The translations under genes were made by a program, and so were the position numbers. DNA of 64,000 nt. Origin: Phytohabitans houttuyneae (GTDB lineage Bacteria; Actinomycetota; Actinomycetes; Mycobacteriales; Micromonosporaceae). This document shows, piece by piece, positions 28,062 through 37,119 of the stretch. The stretch spans positions 1,488,997-1,552,996 of the forward strand of contig NZ_BLPF01000002.1 of NCBI RefSeq assembly GCF_011764425.1, in the 5' to 3' direction. The notes below the pieces were generated by a model. That model did not search any database. It saw nothing but the letters and a program-made list of their open reading frames with translations, and was not told the DNA's origin. Each line of letters opens with the position of its first letter. Position 1 is the stretch's first letter.

Positions 28062-30908
28062 ATGCAGCGAACGCGATACCGGCTCCACGAACTGCCCGGC
28101 TACGTGCTGCTGTTCGTCGCACCGCCGGTCGCGCTGGTCGGCCTGCTGGGCTGGCCGTTGCCCGACCAGGTACCCAGCCGGACACAGTGGCAGGCGTGGC
28201 TGGCCGAACCACTGACCTGGCATTCCATCGTGGCCGCGGCGACCATCGCCGGTTGGCTGATGTGGGGCATTTACGCGGCAACGGCCGTCTGCGAGGTGTA
28301 TCGGTGGATGAGCCGTGGCCGGCGGCTGCCGCGGCTGTCGATACCTGGCCCGCTGCAGGCATTGTCGGCGGCGGTGCTGGGCAGCACTGCGATCAGCGCC
28401 AGCGCCAGCGGCGCCGCCCAGGCATCCGCCGCGCTGGTCGACGCGGGCCTGAGCCAGCCGGCCCAGCCCCACCCAGATCGGCACCTCGCCACGACCACCA
28501 CGGCTGCCCGGCCGGCGCTGACCGTCGCGACCGTCGCCAATGCCGTGCCCACCTCGGCCACCGACCGCCAAGCACCGATCATTGGTCTGCTGGCGGCATC
28601 TGCGCCGTCGGCGGACGCCGCTTCCGGGCTGGGTACATCGGCCACCGGGGCGGAGGCCACCCGCACCGCGGCGCGGTACCAGGCCCGCCCCGGCGACTGG
28701 CTCTGGCACATCGCCGACCGGTTCCTCGGCGACCCGCGCCGCTACCCAGACATCGCAGCGCTCAACCCCCACCTGGCGGCTGAACACGGCGCCGGGTTCC
28801 CGGACCACATCGAACCCGGCGACTTGCTCATCTTGCCCGCCGACGCCCGTGACCGCGGCCCTCGGCCGCACGCCACCGGCAGCGTCCGTCCCCCGAGACC
28901 CACGCCGCCAGCCACCGACACACCCCACGAGCCGGGCCCGGCCCGCCCCGATCCGTCGCCCCGCCACGGCCAGCCATCGAAGCCGCCCGACCAGCCCGCA
29001 CCGGCGGGCAGTGCCTCGGCGCGCCCTTCGGCAACCAATTCCGCCACCACGCCGGCCGACGATCAGACGGGCGCCGCGCCGGGCTGGATTCAACTCGCCG
29101 GCGGATGCATCGGAGTCGGCTTCGCCGCCGGCCTCGTCTACGCGGCGGCCACCGTCTACAAGCGACGCCGGCACCGGCACCGGCCAACCACCACCACTGC
29201 CAGCCTCCAGCTACCGGAGGCCGAATCGTCCGCCGCACTGACCACGGTCACCGGCCTGCGGCGGATGCTGCGCCGCCATGCACCACACCTGCTGGACCCG
29301 CCGGTGCAGACCGCGCCAACGGTCCGCGAATACCGCAACGACCCCGTCGGCGCCCGGCCGCCGCAGGTCGGCCCAACCGGCAGCGAACTGGCGGGAATCG
29401 GTGACCTGCCCGCACACGGCGGCCTGGGCCTGACCGGCCCGGGTGCCACCGACGCAGCCCGAGCCATCCTCGCCGCCACCCTGACGGCCGGACGCCTCGA
29501 CGATCCTGACGCCCAAAGCCGGGCCGTCGTCACCCAGACGGCGCTGAGCACCCTGCTCAGCCACTACGCCGACCAGGCTGCCGCGATGCGGCGGCTAACT
29601 GTCAGCGCAAGCTTCGCCGACGCGCTCACCACCATCGAGGAGGAGATCATCCGCCGTAGCCGGATCGTCGCCGACCACGAGAGCACCGATGTGGCCACCC
29701 TGCGGGCCAGCGACCCGCTGGCCGAACCGCTGCCGCAGCTGCTGCTGATCGCCGAACGGCCCGACGACAGCTGGCACAGGCGCCTGGCCACCGCAATCAC
29801 GCTCGGCGGCCCGGTCGACGTCGGCGCTGTCGTGATCGGCCACTGGCCACCAGGTACCACCCTCACCGTCGCGGCCGACGGCACCACCGACACCGACCCG
29901 GCCCGGGTCGCCGTCCTGGACGCCGCCGCCGCCCACGACATTCTCACCGTGCTCGCCGAGGCCCACGGCGACACCCCACCCGAAGCCAACCAACGCCAGC
30001 CGGCGCCCGCCAGCCCGAACCAGTCGGAATCGACACCCGGCCAACCCGATCGGCCCGACGGCACAGATCCGGCCACCCCACCCGCGACCGGTGGCACCAC
30101 CGCGGCCGTGCGAATCCTAGGGGTGCCGGCAATCCTCGGCCCCGACGGCACAGCGGTACGCGGACTTCGCGCCAAAGCCCTGGAACTGCTGGTCTACCTC
30201 GCCGTCCACCGCAGCGGCGCCGCCCTAGGCGACATCATGGAAGCGGTCTGGGGCGATGCCACCACCCGCCGCGCCGCCGAACGTCTGTCCACCTGCGTAG
30301 CGAACCTGCGCAGCGTGCTGCGCGCTGCTGCCCAACACGAAAAACCGGACCAGGACGCGGCTGGGCAGCGGATCGACCCGGTCGTGAACACCGGCGGCCG
30401 CTACCACCTCGACCCGACACTGGTCCACGTCGACTGGTGGACGGTGCTGGACGCCTGCACCCAAGCCGCCGCAGCCGGCGACGACACCACACGATTGACC
30501 CACCTGCGCACCGCGACAGCAGCCGTCGGCGGGGCACTGGCCGAAAACACCGACTACGAGTGGATCGACACCGACCGGGAACTTGTCCGCCGCCGGCTCG
30601 TCACCATCTACCTCGACACCGCGCGGCTGCTGGCTGACACCGACCCACACCAAGCCCGCACCCTGCTCGACCAGGCCTGCCACCTCGACCCGCTATCGGA
30701 CTCCCTGGCCCGCCACGCCATACGAGCCGCCGCCCGCCTCGGCGACACCGACGCCATCCGGCACCGCCTTTCCATCCTGCGCCGCGAACTCGACGACACC
30801 GGCATCGACATCGACCCCGAGACCGAACAGCTCGCCGCCGACCTACTGCACCAACTGGCCGACGCCACCGCCACGACCGCAGCCCAATCGACGGAACGCA
30901 CATCATGA
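28062..30908 (+). CDS. Membrane LysM-BTAD (SARP-like) regulator
   Basis: 948 residues. GGGGAGG at 28047-28053 supports ATG 28062. Two to three N-terminal spans with the GWPLP...QAWLAEPLTW loop are followed by a LysM domain (about 204-262: YQARPGDWLWHIADRFLG), which binds peptidoglycan outside the membrane, and another span near 345-367 (GGCIGVGFAAGLVYAAA). The cytosolic part ends in an OmpR-like winged helix (about 685-760: VRILGVPAILGP, LRAKALELLVYLAVH) and a complete BTAD (to about 940). This arrangement could couple cell-wall state to transcription. The next gene overlaps it by 4 bases. Paralogue of the gene at 12843. Confidence 0.85.
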   Translation: MQRTRYRLHELPGYVLLFVAPPVALVGLLGWPLPDQVPSRTQWQAWLAEPLTWHSIVAAATIAGWLMWGIYAATAVCEVYRWMSRGRRLPRLSIPGPLQALSAAVLGSTAISASASGAAQASAALVDAGLSQPAQPHPDRHLATTTTAARPALTVATVANAVPTSATDRQAPIIGLLAASAPSADAASGLGTSATGAEATRTAARYQARPGDWLWHIADRFLGDPRRYPDIAALNPHLAAEHGAGFPDHIEPGDLLILPADARDRGPRPHATGSVRPPRPTPPATDTPHEPGPARPDPSPRHGQPSKPPDQPAPAGSASARPSATNSATTPADDQTGAAPGWIQLAGGCIGVGFAAGLVYAAATVYKRRRHRHRPTTTTASLQLPEAESSAALTTVTGLRRMLRRHAPHLLDPPVQTAPTVREYRNDPVGARPPQVGPTGSELAGIGDLPAHGGLGLTGPGATDAARAILAATLTAGRLDDPDAQSRAVVTQTALSTLLSHYADQAAAMRRLTVSASFADALTTIEEEIIRRSRIVADHESTDVATLRASDPLAEPLPQLLLIAERPDDSWHRRLATAITLGGPVDVGAVVIGHWPPGTTLTVAADGTTDTDPARVAVLDAAAAHDILTVLAEAHGDTPPEANQRQPAPASPNQSESTPGQPDRPDGTDPATPPATGGTTAAVRILGVPAILGPDGTAVRGLRAKALELLVYLAVHRSGAALGDIMEAVWGDATTRRAAERLSTCVANLRSVLRAAAQHEKPDQDAAGQRIDPVVNTGGRYHLDPTLVHVDWWTVLDACTQAAAAGDDTTRLTHLRTATAAVGGALAENTDYEWIDTDRELVRRRLVTIYLDTARLLADTDPHQARTLLDQACHLDPLSDSLARHAIRAAARLGDTDAIRHRLSILRRELDDTGIDIDPETEQLAADLLHQLADATATTAAQSTERTS

Positions 30909-32596
30909 TCGTGTCACTGGAACCGGAACTGCTACGCCAACTAGCCCCACCGCAACCGGCCGGCGACACGGCCACCGCAGCAAGGCAGGCCGTCGACGCA
31001 CAGCTGGCCGCCGCGATCCGCCGCACCGCCCTGGCCCGCCGCCTGTTCTACGCCGCCGTGCTCACCGTCGCCTGCTACGGCACCGCCACCGGCGTCACCA
31101 GCCGATTCGGACTGCCCTGGCCGGTCGCCGTCGGTGGCACCCTCACCCTCGAGCTCGGCGGAGTGGTGTTCCTGTCCAACGCCGAAACCCGCCGCCGACT
31201 CGGCGAAACCGCAACCACCTCCAGACTGCTCGGCGCCGCAGTCGCCGGCGCCGCTACCGCCTTCAACGCGGCCAGCCACACCAGCGTCCTACTCGGCGGG
31301 TTCTTCGCCCTGATGAGCGCCCTCGGATTCGCTGCCTGGTGGCTGGACGGAGAAAACAAACGCCGGGACCGGCTACGCGCCCACGGCCAGCTCGCCGCCG
31401 CCACCCCCACCTACGACCTGTTCAGCCACCGGCTGCGCCACCCCACCCTCACCCGCCGAGCCCGCCAACTAGCCAAGGCACACCCACAGCTGGGCCTGTA
31501 CGGCTCGCTCGAGGCTGCGGTGGCCACCCTGCGCCGCGACAAACGCAACGCCGCACTGACCGCCGCCCTGCGCAAACGCATCCGCGCCGCGGTCGACGCC
31601 GACATGGCCCAGATCGCCGTGCTCACCTTCGACCTGGACCAGGTCGCCGACCGGCTGCGCCGCGACGCCGACTGCGACGGGCTGACCGCGCTGCTGGCCA
31701 GCGACCTCACCGCCGAACGCGTGCTGCGCGGCCGCCACAACCACCGCACACCGCCGCCGCGAACCTGGCCGGGCGACCACCCCGACAGCGTGCACGGCAC
31801 TCGCAACAGACAAGGCGGCCAACAGCCACCCACCGACCTCGGGCAGCCGACCCGGCCGCCGCACCCAGACAACCGACCGGTCGACACCGGCCCAGCAAGA
31901 CCAGCCGAGCCACCAGCAACCAGCGAAAGCGCTCTACAAAACAGCACCGGTACGGGTACGCCACCAGACAACGGGCCGGCCAAACCGATGCATGGCCGCC
32001 AGGAGGCTACCGCCGACGGTGCAACCGCAGGCGACACCGTCGGCGACAACGGCGCCGAGGGCACTGTCAGCGCACAAATCCTCGGCCGCCCCTCATTGCT
32101 GGACGTGAACGGTCAACCGGTCCGCGGCCTACGCAACAAGAGCATCGAGTTACTCGTCTACCTCGCCGTCCACCGCCAAGGCGCCAGCCAAGCCGACATC
32201 GTCGAAGCCATCTGGCCCGACATCACCCCCGAACGAGCCCTGCAGCGCCTCTCGACCTGCCTAGCGAACCTGCGCAGCGTCATCCGACACGCCCGCCAAC
32301 CCGCCTCCAACACCGACTCCACAGCAGAACCAGTCCGATACGCGGCCGGCAACTACCGGCTGAACCCAGACGCCATCACCGTCGACTGGTGGCTGATCAT
32401 GGACAGCCACACCCAGCCGGCCACGACCGCCGACGACCGCGCCCAGCTAGCCACAACTGCAGCGACCATCGCCGCCGGAAGCACCTACCCATGGATCGAC
32501 ATCGCACGACAGCGAGCCTATGACGCCGCGAAGACCACTGAAGTGGAAACCGACCCATGGCCGGCAGACCGACCAACCGGCTGGCTTCGGTCGTGA
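30905..32596 (+). CDS. DUF2637-like four-span membrane protein with C-terminal winged helix
   Basis: 563 residues, starting in an ATGA overlap with the LysM-BTAD gene, so the two are translationally coupled. Residues about 45-150 form four spans with the DUF2637/SpdB-like pattern (LARRLFYAAVLTVACYG, PWPVAVGGTLTLELGGVVFL, GFFALMSALGFAAWW). A long cytosolic helical and Pro-rich region follows, then a winged helix (ILGRPSLLDVNGQPVRGL, KSIELLVYLAVHRQGASQAD) and only the first part of a BTAD, ending after WIDIARQRAYDAAK. The DUF2637 domain is best known from actinobacterial conjugative plasmids; its fusion to a DNA-binding domain is unusual. Possibly a heteromeric partner of the LysM-BTAD protein. 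Confidence 0.75.
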   Translation: MIVSLEPELLRQLAPPQPAGDTATAARQAVDAQLAAAIRRTALARRLFYAAVLTVACYGTATGVTSRFGLPWPVAVGGTLTLELGGVVFLSNAETRRRLGETATTSRLLGAAVAGAATAFNAASHTSVLLGGFFALMSALGFAAWWLDGENKRRDRLRAHGQLAAATPTYDLFSHRLRHPTLTRRARQLAKAHPQLGLYGSLEAAVATLRRDKRNAALTAALRKRIRAAVDADMAQIAVLTFDLDQVADRLRRDADCDGLTALLASDLTAERVLRGRHNHRTPPPRTWPGDHPDSVHGTRNRQGGQQPPTDLGQPTRPPHPDNRPVDTGPARPAEPPATSESALQNSTGTGTPPDNGPAKPMHGRQEATADGATAGDTVGDNGAEGTVSAQILGRPSLLDVNGQPVRGLRNKSIELLVYLAVHRQGASQADIVEAIWPDITPERALQRLSTCLANLRSVIRHARQPASNTDSTAEPVRYAAGNYRLNPDAITVDWWLIMDSHTQPATTADDRAQLATTAATIAAGSTYPWIDIARQRAYDAAKTTEVETDPWPADRPTGWLRS

Positions 32597-32986
32597 GTCA
32601 CTGCACCAGCTGTCGCTGAGCTTCGGAATCAGCAAAATTCACCGATCTCGATGCTCACGGGTTTGCGCCACCCCCGATAGGGCTCGCCACGCCTGAGTCG
32701 GCCAGAGTACCGCTCACGCACGGTGACGGATGCCGGAGGTGGGCGAGCCTTGTCTGCGGCATGTCAGTGCACCCGATCAAGCCTCGCGACGGCCTCTACC
32801 CCGCGCACCATCTGTGGCTTGACAGGGCGTCGCGCTCGAGCGCGTAGGCCGCAACCTTGAGCCGCGTTGGACGGTGAATTGAACGACGACTACACCCTCG
32901 AGTCGGCGGACGCCGGCCGCACGGGGAAAAGGCGACTGTGCACCTCGTGGCAGCCTTCTGCATCCTCGCGATACGAGGGACTCTCA
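32597..32986. other. Intergenic, no gene recognised
   Basis: About 390 bases after the DUF2637-winged helix gene. There is no supported ORF on either strand. It ends at the perfect hairpin at 32987. Confidence 0.5.
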
Positions 32987-33031
32987 ATGGTCGGGTAGCC
33001 GGGATGGGCTCACTCCCGGCTACCCGACCAT
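32987..33031. repeat. Perfect 18-bp inverted repeat with 9-base loop
   Basis: ATGGTCGGGTAGCCGGGA (32987-33004) and its exact reverse complement (33014-33031) are separated by TGGGCTCAC. There is no T-run, so a standard intrinsic terminator is not obvious. GC-rich I-shaped terminators occur in actinomycetes; an element end is an alternative. Confidence 0.75.
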
Positions 33032-33180
33032 CAGCAAAGAGATCGGCGACATGCTGCTGGAGTACTGGTCGACACTGTCACTGCGCCCGGCCAGGTCCGG
33101 GCCGGCGTGGCCGACCTCACCGGACGGCCCGGCCGCACCCTCGATCAGTGGGTCAGGGACCACCGCGCGAACTGCGGCGC
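33014..33180 (+). pseudogene. Possible C-terminal relic of an NmrA/SDR-like reductase
   Basis: GYPTISKEIGDMLLEYW is followed one frame away by VADLTGRPGRTLDQWVRDHR, which resembles the end of NmrA-like NAD(P)-binding proteins (TGRPxRTxxxWxxxH). No Rossmann fold is present upstream. The hairpin right arm is part of the fragment. This is weak evidence from a short stretch. Confidence 0.3.
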
Positions 33181-33221
33181 GACCGTACCTTCGAGGCGAT
33201 TTCCGTCGTACGCCCGGCGAC

Positions 33222-33848
33222 CTACAGAGCGGTGGCCACCACCACGAAGTTTGCGACACGGTGGCCGTCGCGTTGCCTGCCGAGCGCATCGTCACAGGTC
33301 ACCAGTGCCAGCCGTTTGCCGCGTGTGGTGGTTCCCCACACCGCGGGATCGCTCCGCAATTCATTTTTCGCCGTGGTGTATACGCGTGACGTAGTATAGA
33401 CAGTAGAATTGCCGTTCCGGTCTGTGGTCGTGATCAAGTCGCCGATACGAATCTTATGCAGATCGGCGAACACATCACGCCCGTCGCCGCGCGCGACGTG
33501 ACCAGCTACCACGCTGACACCCTCTTCGCCGGGTGCCACCCGGCCATTGCCGGTGAACCACACCACTTGGCCGGGGTCGGGGTTTATCTCGCCACCGCGA
33601 AGACCCTGAGGGATCAGCGAGTGCTGCAAATTGATGCTCTCGATGTGCAGCGAGGGGTTCGAGCGCGCCTTCGGCCCGGCCGCACCGTTCGGAGCCTGGC
33701 CTGGCTCCGAACGGTGCGGCCCTCCGGGGCTCATTAAGTACACGGCTGCCGAGACGGCGACAACGGCCAAGGCAACGGCACCTAGAACGATCCGCTTTCC
33801 ACCCAGCCGTCGTCGCTTCACGACGAGTTCACCCACCTTCCCGCTCAC
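33222..33848 (-). CDS. Class F sortase
   Basis: 208 residues: a basic N-terminus, one membrane anchor (RIVLGAVALAVVAVSAAVYL, about 20-38), a linker, and the sortase barrel. Catalytic residues: H in VVAGHVARG, C in LALVTCDDA, and the R in the following RDGHR segment. Class F sortases of actinobacteria transpeptidate LPxTG-type substrates to the wall. It overlaps the immunity gene by 20 bases and is third in the toxin operon. I see no C-terminal LPxTG signal in the toxin, so either its substrate is elsewhere or it acts on an atypical internal motif. Confidence 0.88.
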   Translation of the reverse strand: MSGKVGELVVKRRRLGGKRIVLGAVALAVVAVSAAVYLMSPGGPHRSEPGQAPNGAAGPKARSNPSLHIESINLQHSLIPQGLRGGEINPDPGQVVWFTGNGRVAPGEEGVSVVAGHVARGDGRDVFADLHKIRIGDLITTTDRNGNSTVYTTSRVYTTAKNELRSDPAVWGTTTRGKRLALVTCDDALGRQRDGHRVANFVVVATAL

Positions 33849-34353
33849 TTTCCGGATTCACCCGATTGCCGTACGACCTAGCGTTTCCCACCGAGGCCAT
33901 TATCTTGTCGGCCAAGGTGTGCTCGTTCCCTACGCCCCACACGCCGGTGAGATCGTCTGGGACTGCAACCACCTCTTTGCCATACATGTCGAAAACCTTT
34001 CCGCGCCCGCGATCGACGAATTTCAGACTGATTCCGGGACGGCGGTCGGTGGTTCCGATCTTCTCGGCGTAACCCAGTGTCCATGGGCGCTGGTTGACGA
34101 TCGCGGGTGGCATGAGCAGCGGGCGGTCAGGCAGTTCATCGAGTTCACCTGGCTCGCCGGACGCGGAACCGCCCGAGAAGACGACGACAGCGATGCTGCC
34201 CGGCGCCAGCGGTCCAACCTTCATGTCGCCGTCCAACACGAGCCCGAAGTAATAGTCCGCGTTAGCCAAACGGATGCGGAACACGTCGCCGGTCTCCGGC
34301 CGCTTCTGGCGTTTAGTGAGCCTGTCGAGCGCAATCTCGTCATCCCTTGCCAT
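33829..34353 (-). CDS. Imm26-like immunity protein
   Basis: 174 residues, cytosolic, no signal. The N-terminal part has the Imm26 pattern: GDVFRIRLANADYYFGLVLD, then IAVVVFSGG and a central WTLGYAEKIG. Imm26 proteins protect against polymorphic nuclease toxins. It starts 30 bases downstream of the toxin stop codon and overlaps the sortase gene, so toxin, immunity and sortase form one minus-strand unit. The G+C is lower than in surrounding genes. Confidence 0.72.
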   Translation of the reverse strand: MARDDEIALDRLTKRQKRPETGDVFRIRLANADYYFGLVLDGDMKVGPLAPGSIAVVVFSGGSASGEPGELDELPDRPLLMPPAIVNQRPWTLGYAEKIGTTDRRPGISLKFVDRGRGKVFDMYGKEVVAVPDDLTGVWGVGNEHTLADKIMASVGNARSYGNRVNPESEREGG

Positions 34354-34383
34354 GACTTCATCCTAACAGGCGGAACCCGAGGC

Positions 34384-37119
34384 TCATGGATAGGTAATGT
34401 TATGCGCCTTCAACCACGCCTCTCCCCATTCCACGGCGTCTTCGTAGTAATAATGCTTGGGTGAGATACTGTTGATCTTATTGAGGAATCCGGATGACCC
34501 GGGGCCGCCGGCACGCACGATCAGCGACTGCTCGATCGCGCGAGCCTCACCTCGGGTCAACTCCCCGCTGATGGGGATGAGGTCGAACTTGCCACCATGC
34601 TGTGCTTGCCGGCGAGCCGGATCCACCGTGATCCCTACATACACGTTCTTGCCGCCCCTTTCACCGCGATAGACGACAGTCCGGGCCGGTCCACCCTCGA
34701 GTGCTTTCGGAAGGACTTTGGCCGCGTCACCCACCGCTGTGGCTGCGATCTTGCGCTTGAGCGAATGACTGACAGGTAGCTCGTAGACGTAGCGATAAGC
34801 GGCCTTCGCCGCCTGTGCGCCACGGCGCGCGAACTTCGCCACGCTCTTGCCGACCTTAGCGCCGTCGCCGACAACGGGGATGAGGCCGGCAGCGCTGAGT
34901 GCCGCCCCTCCGAAGTCGCCCTGCACGGCGTTCGTCAGGAAGTCCCGGACGTCGCCGATGACCGCGACGCCGCTGGCGAACTGTCCTGCGAGGTACTGAA
35001 ACGACTGCAACTGTGCGTCGTTGAGGCGACCGATGTTGCGCGCGCCCCACTCCCAATCGCCGTAGACGAATCCGGCAATGGCCGCACCGGTCGCTTCGGA
35101 ACCTGTCAGGTCGTACTCCATGGGATGGAGCTTCTTCCCGTACTCATCGCTGTCGCCGTACGAGTCGCCGTCGATGTTGCGATTGGTAGGGTCTGAATCG
35201 AAGTCGTATTCCTGCTTATCGGACAGGCCGTCGGTATCGGTGTCCGCTGACCACAACGAGGTTCCCAGCGGAGTCTCCGCGAGGTCGTCGATACCGTCCG
35301 CGTCGGTGTCCTGCCGGGTCGGGTCGGAGATGGCAACGTAGCCCTTGCCCCAAGAGCTCGAGACCACAGCCCCGGCCTCTTCACCGTCGCTGAGGCCATC
35401 ACCGTCCGTGTCTGCATTTGCCGCGTCGGTCTTAAAGACCGCACCTCGTTGGGTGCGCCAACCATCCTGCTCAGCCTTGTCGGAGAGACCGTCACCGTCA
35501 GAGTCAGGAGAGCCGATGTCGCCGGCGATGTCCTCGTAGGCGTCGATGAGCTGGCCGGCGTCGTCGATTTTGAAGTATTTGCCGCCGGTTTTGTCGGCGA
35601 TATCCTGCAGGAGGCTGTCCTTCACTCCGGAACCGAGCCCGACGGTGTAGATGATGGTCTTGCTGTTCGCTGCACGCGTCGTTAGCGAGTCGGTGTAAGA
35701 GCCGTCGCCGTCCGTCAGCAGAACGATGATTCTGGCGCGGTTGGTGCCAGATCCCCTGTCCATCTCATCCAGCGCCGCATCGACGGCAACCCCGATGTCG
35801 GTGCCGCCGTTGCTGTCGATGGAGTCGACGAAACTCTTCACCACCTGGAAATCGCTGGTCAATGGCTGGAACCCGGCGACTCGAGAGTCGAAGTCGACAC
35901 CACCCGCAAGGTCACCCGAAACGAGGGCGTCGACGAACTGTTTGGCCGCACTCTTCCGGAGATCCTGAGGGTCGTTGTCCAGCATCGATCCGGACGAGTC
36001 GAGGGCCAACATCGCCGCGATGTTCTTCTTAGATCCCGCGCGTGGAAGATCCAGCTCAGATTTCCAGACCGCCTCGAACTCATCGATGTCGACGAGAACG
36101 AAGGGTGAGAACGATTTCGTCGTGACCGACACGATTCCGGTCGAGCGGTCGACCGACTGAGACAGCGGCCGATCGAGCTGTCCGGTCTTCTCGTCGTAGT
36201 GCAGAACCGCAAGGTCGCCGGCCGGGAGCGATGCGGCGGCCACCTTGTAGGTCAGGGTTCCAGAGGTCAGAGTTCCCGAACTCACGACTCCGACCGGTGC
36301 GCCAACGGCGCCGGGGACCTGCCTAAGCTCGGTGTCGGCGGAGACGATCTGCGCGGTCAGCACAGCTCCCGCAGGACCGGTGACGGAGGCACTCGCGCCC
36401 AGCTGCTTGTTCTCGATCTTTACCGTGTGCTGCTCGTTCTTGACGGCTTTCAGAGGATCCGAGCCCAGCTTGACTTCATCCCCGTCTTTGACGCCGTCTC
36501 CGTCCGTGTCCGGGTTGATGGGTGAGGTGTGGTGCTCGGGCTCGGCGCCATCTTCGAGCCCGTCTTCGTCGGTGTCCCGGTCTGAAGGGTTGGTGGCGCC
36601 ACGAACCTCTGCAAGGTTGCTCAGTGAGTCCTGATCGGTGTCGTCCTGCGCATCACCGAGCCCGTCGCCGTCGCTGTCCGCCTTGGTCGGCAGGGTGACA
36701 GTGCGGACCTCCTCGGTGTCGCTGAGGCCGTCACCGTCGGTGTCTGCCTTTTGCGGATCGGAGCCGAAACGTTTTTCGTTCTCGTCCGGCAAGCCGTCAC
36801 CATCGAGGTCGGACTGGATGCCGGCAGCCTGCACGCATCCCTTCGGCTTCGCGACGACGTCAGCAGAGGCAATGCCGCCGAGCGAAAGAAGCAGAGCACC
36901 AACCGCGACAATGGTGACCAGGCCCTTCAGGCGGCCGCCCCGGCGCTGGCCCAGAAATACGGCGAGCGCCAACGTAACAATCGCCACCAGCACGAACGCC
37001 CCGTGCACCGGACTGCCCGACGACGTGACATCCGTGTTGATAGACGGGCCCAGAGGGAGGCAGCCGCTCTCCGCCTGGGCCAAGAGGCCCTGGTTCGCTA
37101 AGCCTGTAAACGCGCTCAC
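34384..37119 (-). CDS. Polymorphic toxin: two-span anchor, TSP3 calcium repeats, VWA domain, pre-toxin region and GIY-YIG nuclease-like tip
   Basis: 911 residues from GTG 37119 (GGGGA upstream). Two spans at about 40-58 and 66-85 with a basic loop between suggest both ends outside. DxDGDGxxD thrombospondin type 3 repeats occur at about 96-213 and again at about 536-673. Between them is a VWA domain with MIDAS motif DSSGSM near residue 377 and NGGTDIG. A hydrophobic pre-toxin-like stretch (GGAALSAAGLIPVVGDGAKV) leads to the tip (about 813-905): VVYRG...NVYVGITVDPARRQ, a glutamate in RAIEQSLI and an Asn in NKINSIS, the GIY-YIG Y/Y/R/E/N set. Likely a surface-displayed, contact-dependent DNA-degrading toxin neutralised by the Imm26 protein downstream. 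Confidence 0.8.
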   Translation of the reverse strand: MSAFTGLANQGLLAQAESGCLPLGPSINTDVTSSGSPVHGAFVLVAIVTLALAVFLGQRRGGRLKGLVTIVAVGALLLSLGGIASADVVAKPKGCVQAAGIQSDLDGDGLPDENEKRFGSDPQKADTDGDGLSDTEEVRTVTLPTKADSDGDGLGDAQDDTDQDSLSNLAEVRGATNPSDRDTDEDGLEDGAEPEHHTSPINPDTDGDGVKDGDEVKLGSDPLKAVKNEQHTVKIENKQLGASASVTGPAGAVLTAQIVSADTELRQVPGAVGAPVGVVSSGTLTSGTLTYKVAAASLPAGDLAVLHYDEKTGQLDRPLSQSVDRSTGIVSVTTKSFSPFVLVDIDEFEAVWKSELDLPRAGSKKNIAAMLALDSSGSMLDNDPQDLRKSAAKQFVDALVSGDLAGGVDFDSRVAGFQPLTSDFQVVKSFVDSIDSNGGTDIGVAVDAALDEMDRGSGTNRARIIVLLTDGDGSYTDSLTTRAANSKTIIYTVGLGSGVKDSLLQDIADKTGGKYFKIDDAGQLIDAYEDIAGDIGSPDSDGDGLSDKAEQDGWRTQRGAVFKTDAANADTDGDGLSDGEEAGAVVSSSWGKGYVAISDPTRQDTDADGIDDLAETPLGTSLWSADTDTDGLSDKQEYDFDSDPTNRNIDGDSYGDSDEYGKKLHPMEYDLTGSEATGAAIAGFVYGDWEWGARNIGRLNDAQLQSFQYLAGQFASGVAVIGDVRDFLTNAVQGDFGGAALSAAGLIPVVGDGAKVGKSVAKFARRGAQAAKAAYRYVYELPVSHSLKRKIAATAVGDAAKVLPKALEGGPARTVVYRGERGGKNVYVGITVDPARRQAQHGGKFDLIPISGELTRGEARAIEQSLIVRAGGPGSSGFLNKINSISPKHYYYEDAVEWGEAWLKAHNITYP

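Noticed and set aside
30583-32523. 646-codon plus-strand ORF over the DUF2637-winged helix gene
   Set aside because: Composition is His/Arg/Pro-rich shadow; the real frame has spans, winged helix and ATGA coupling.
35100-36830. DNA repeats in the toxin gene as a mobile or CRISPR feature
   Set aside because: They follow DxDGDGxxD codons of TSP3 calcium repeats and are coding.
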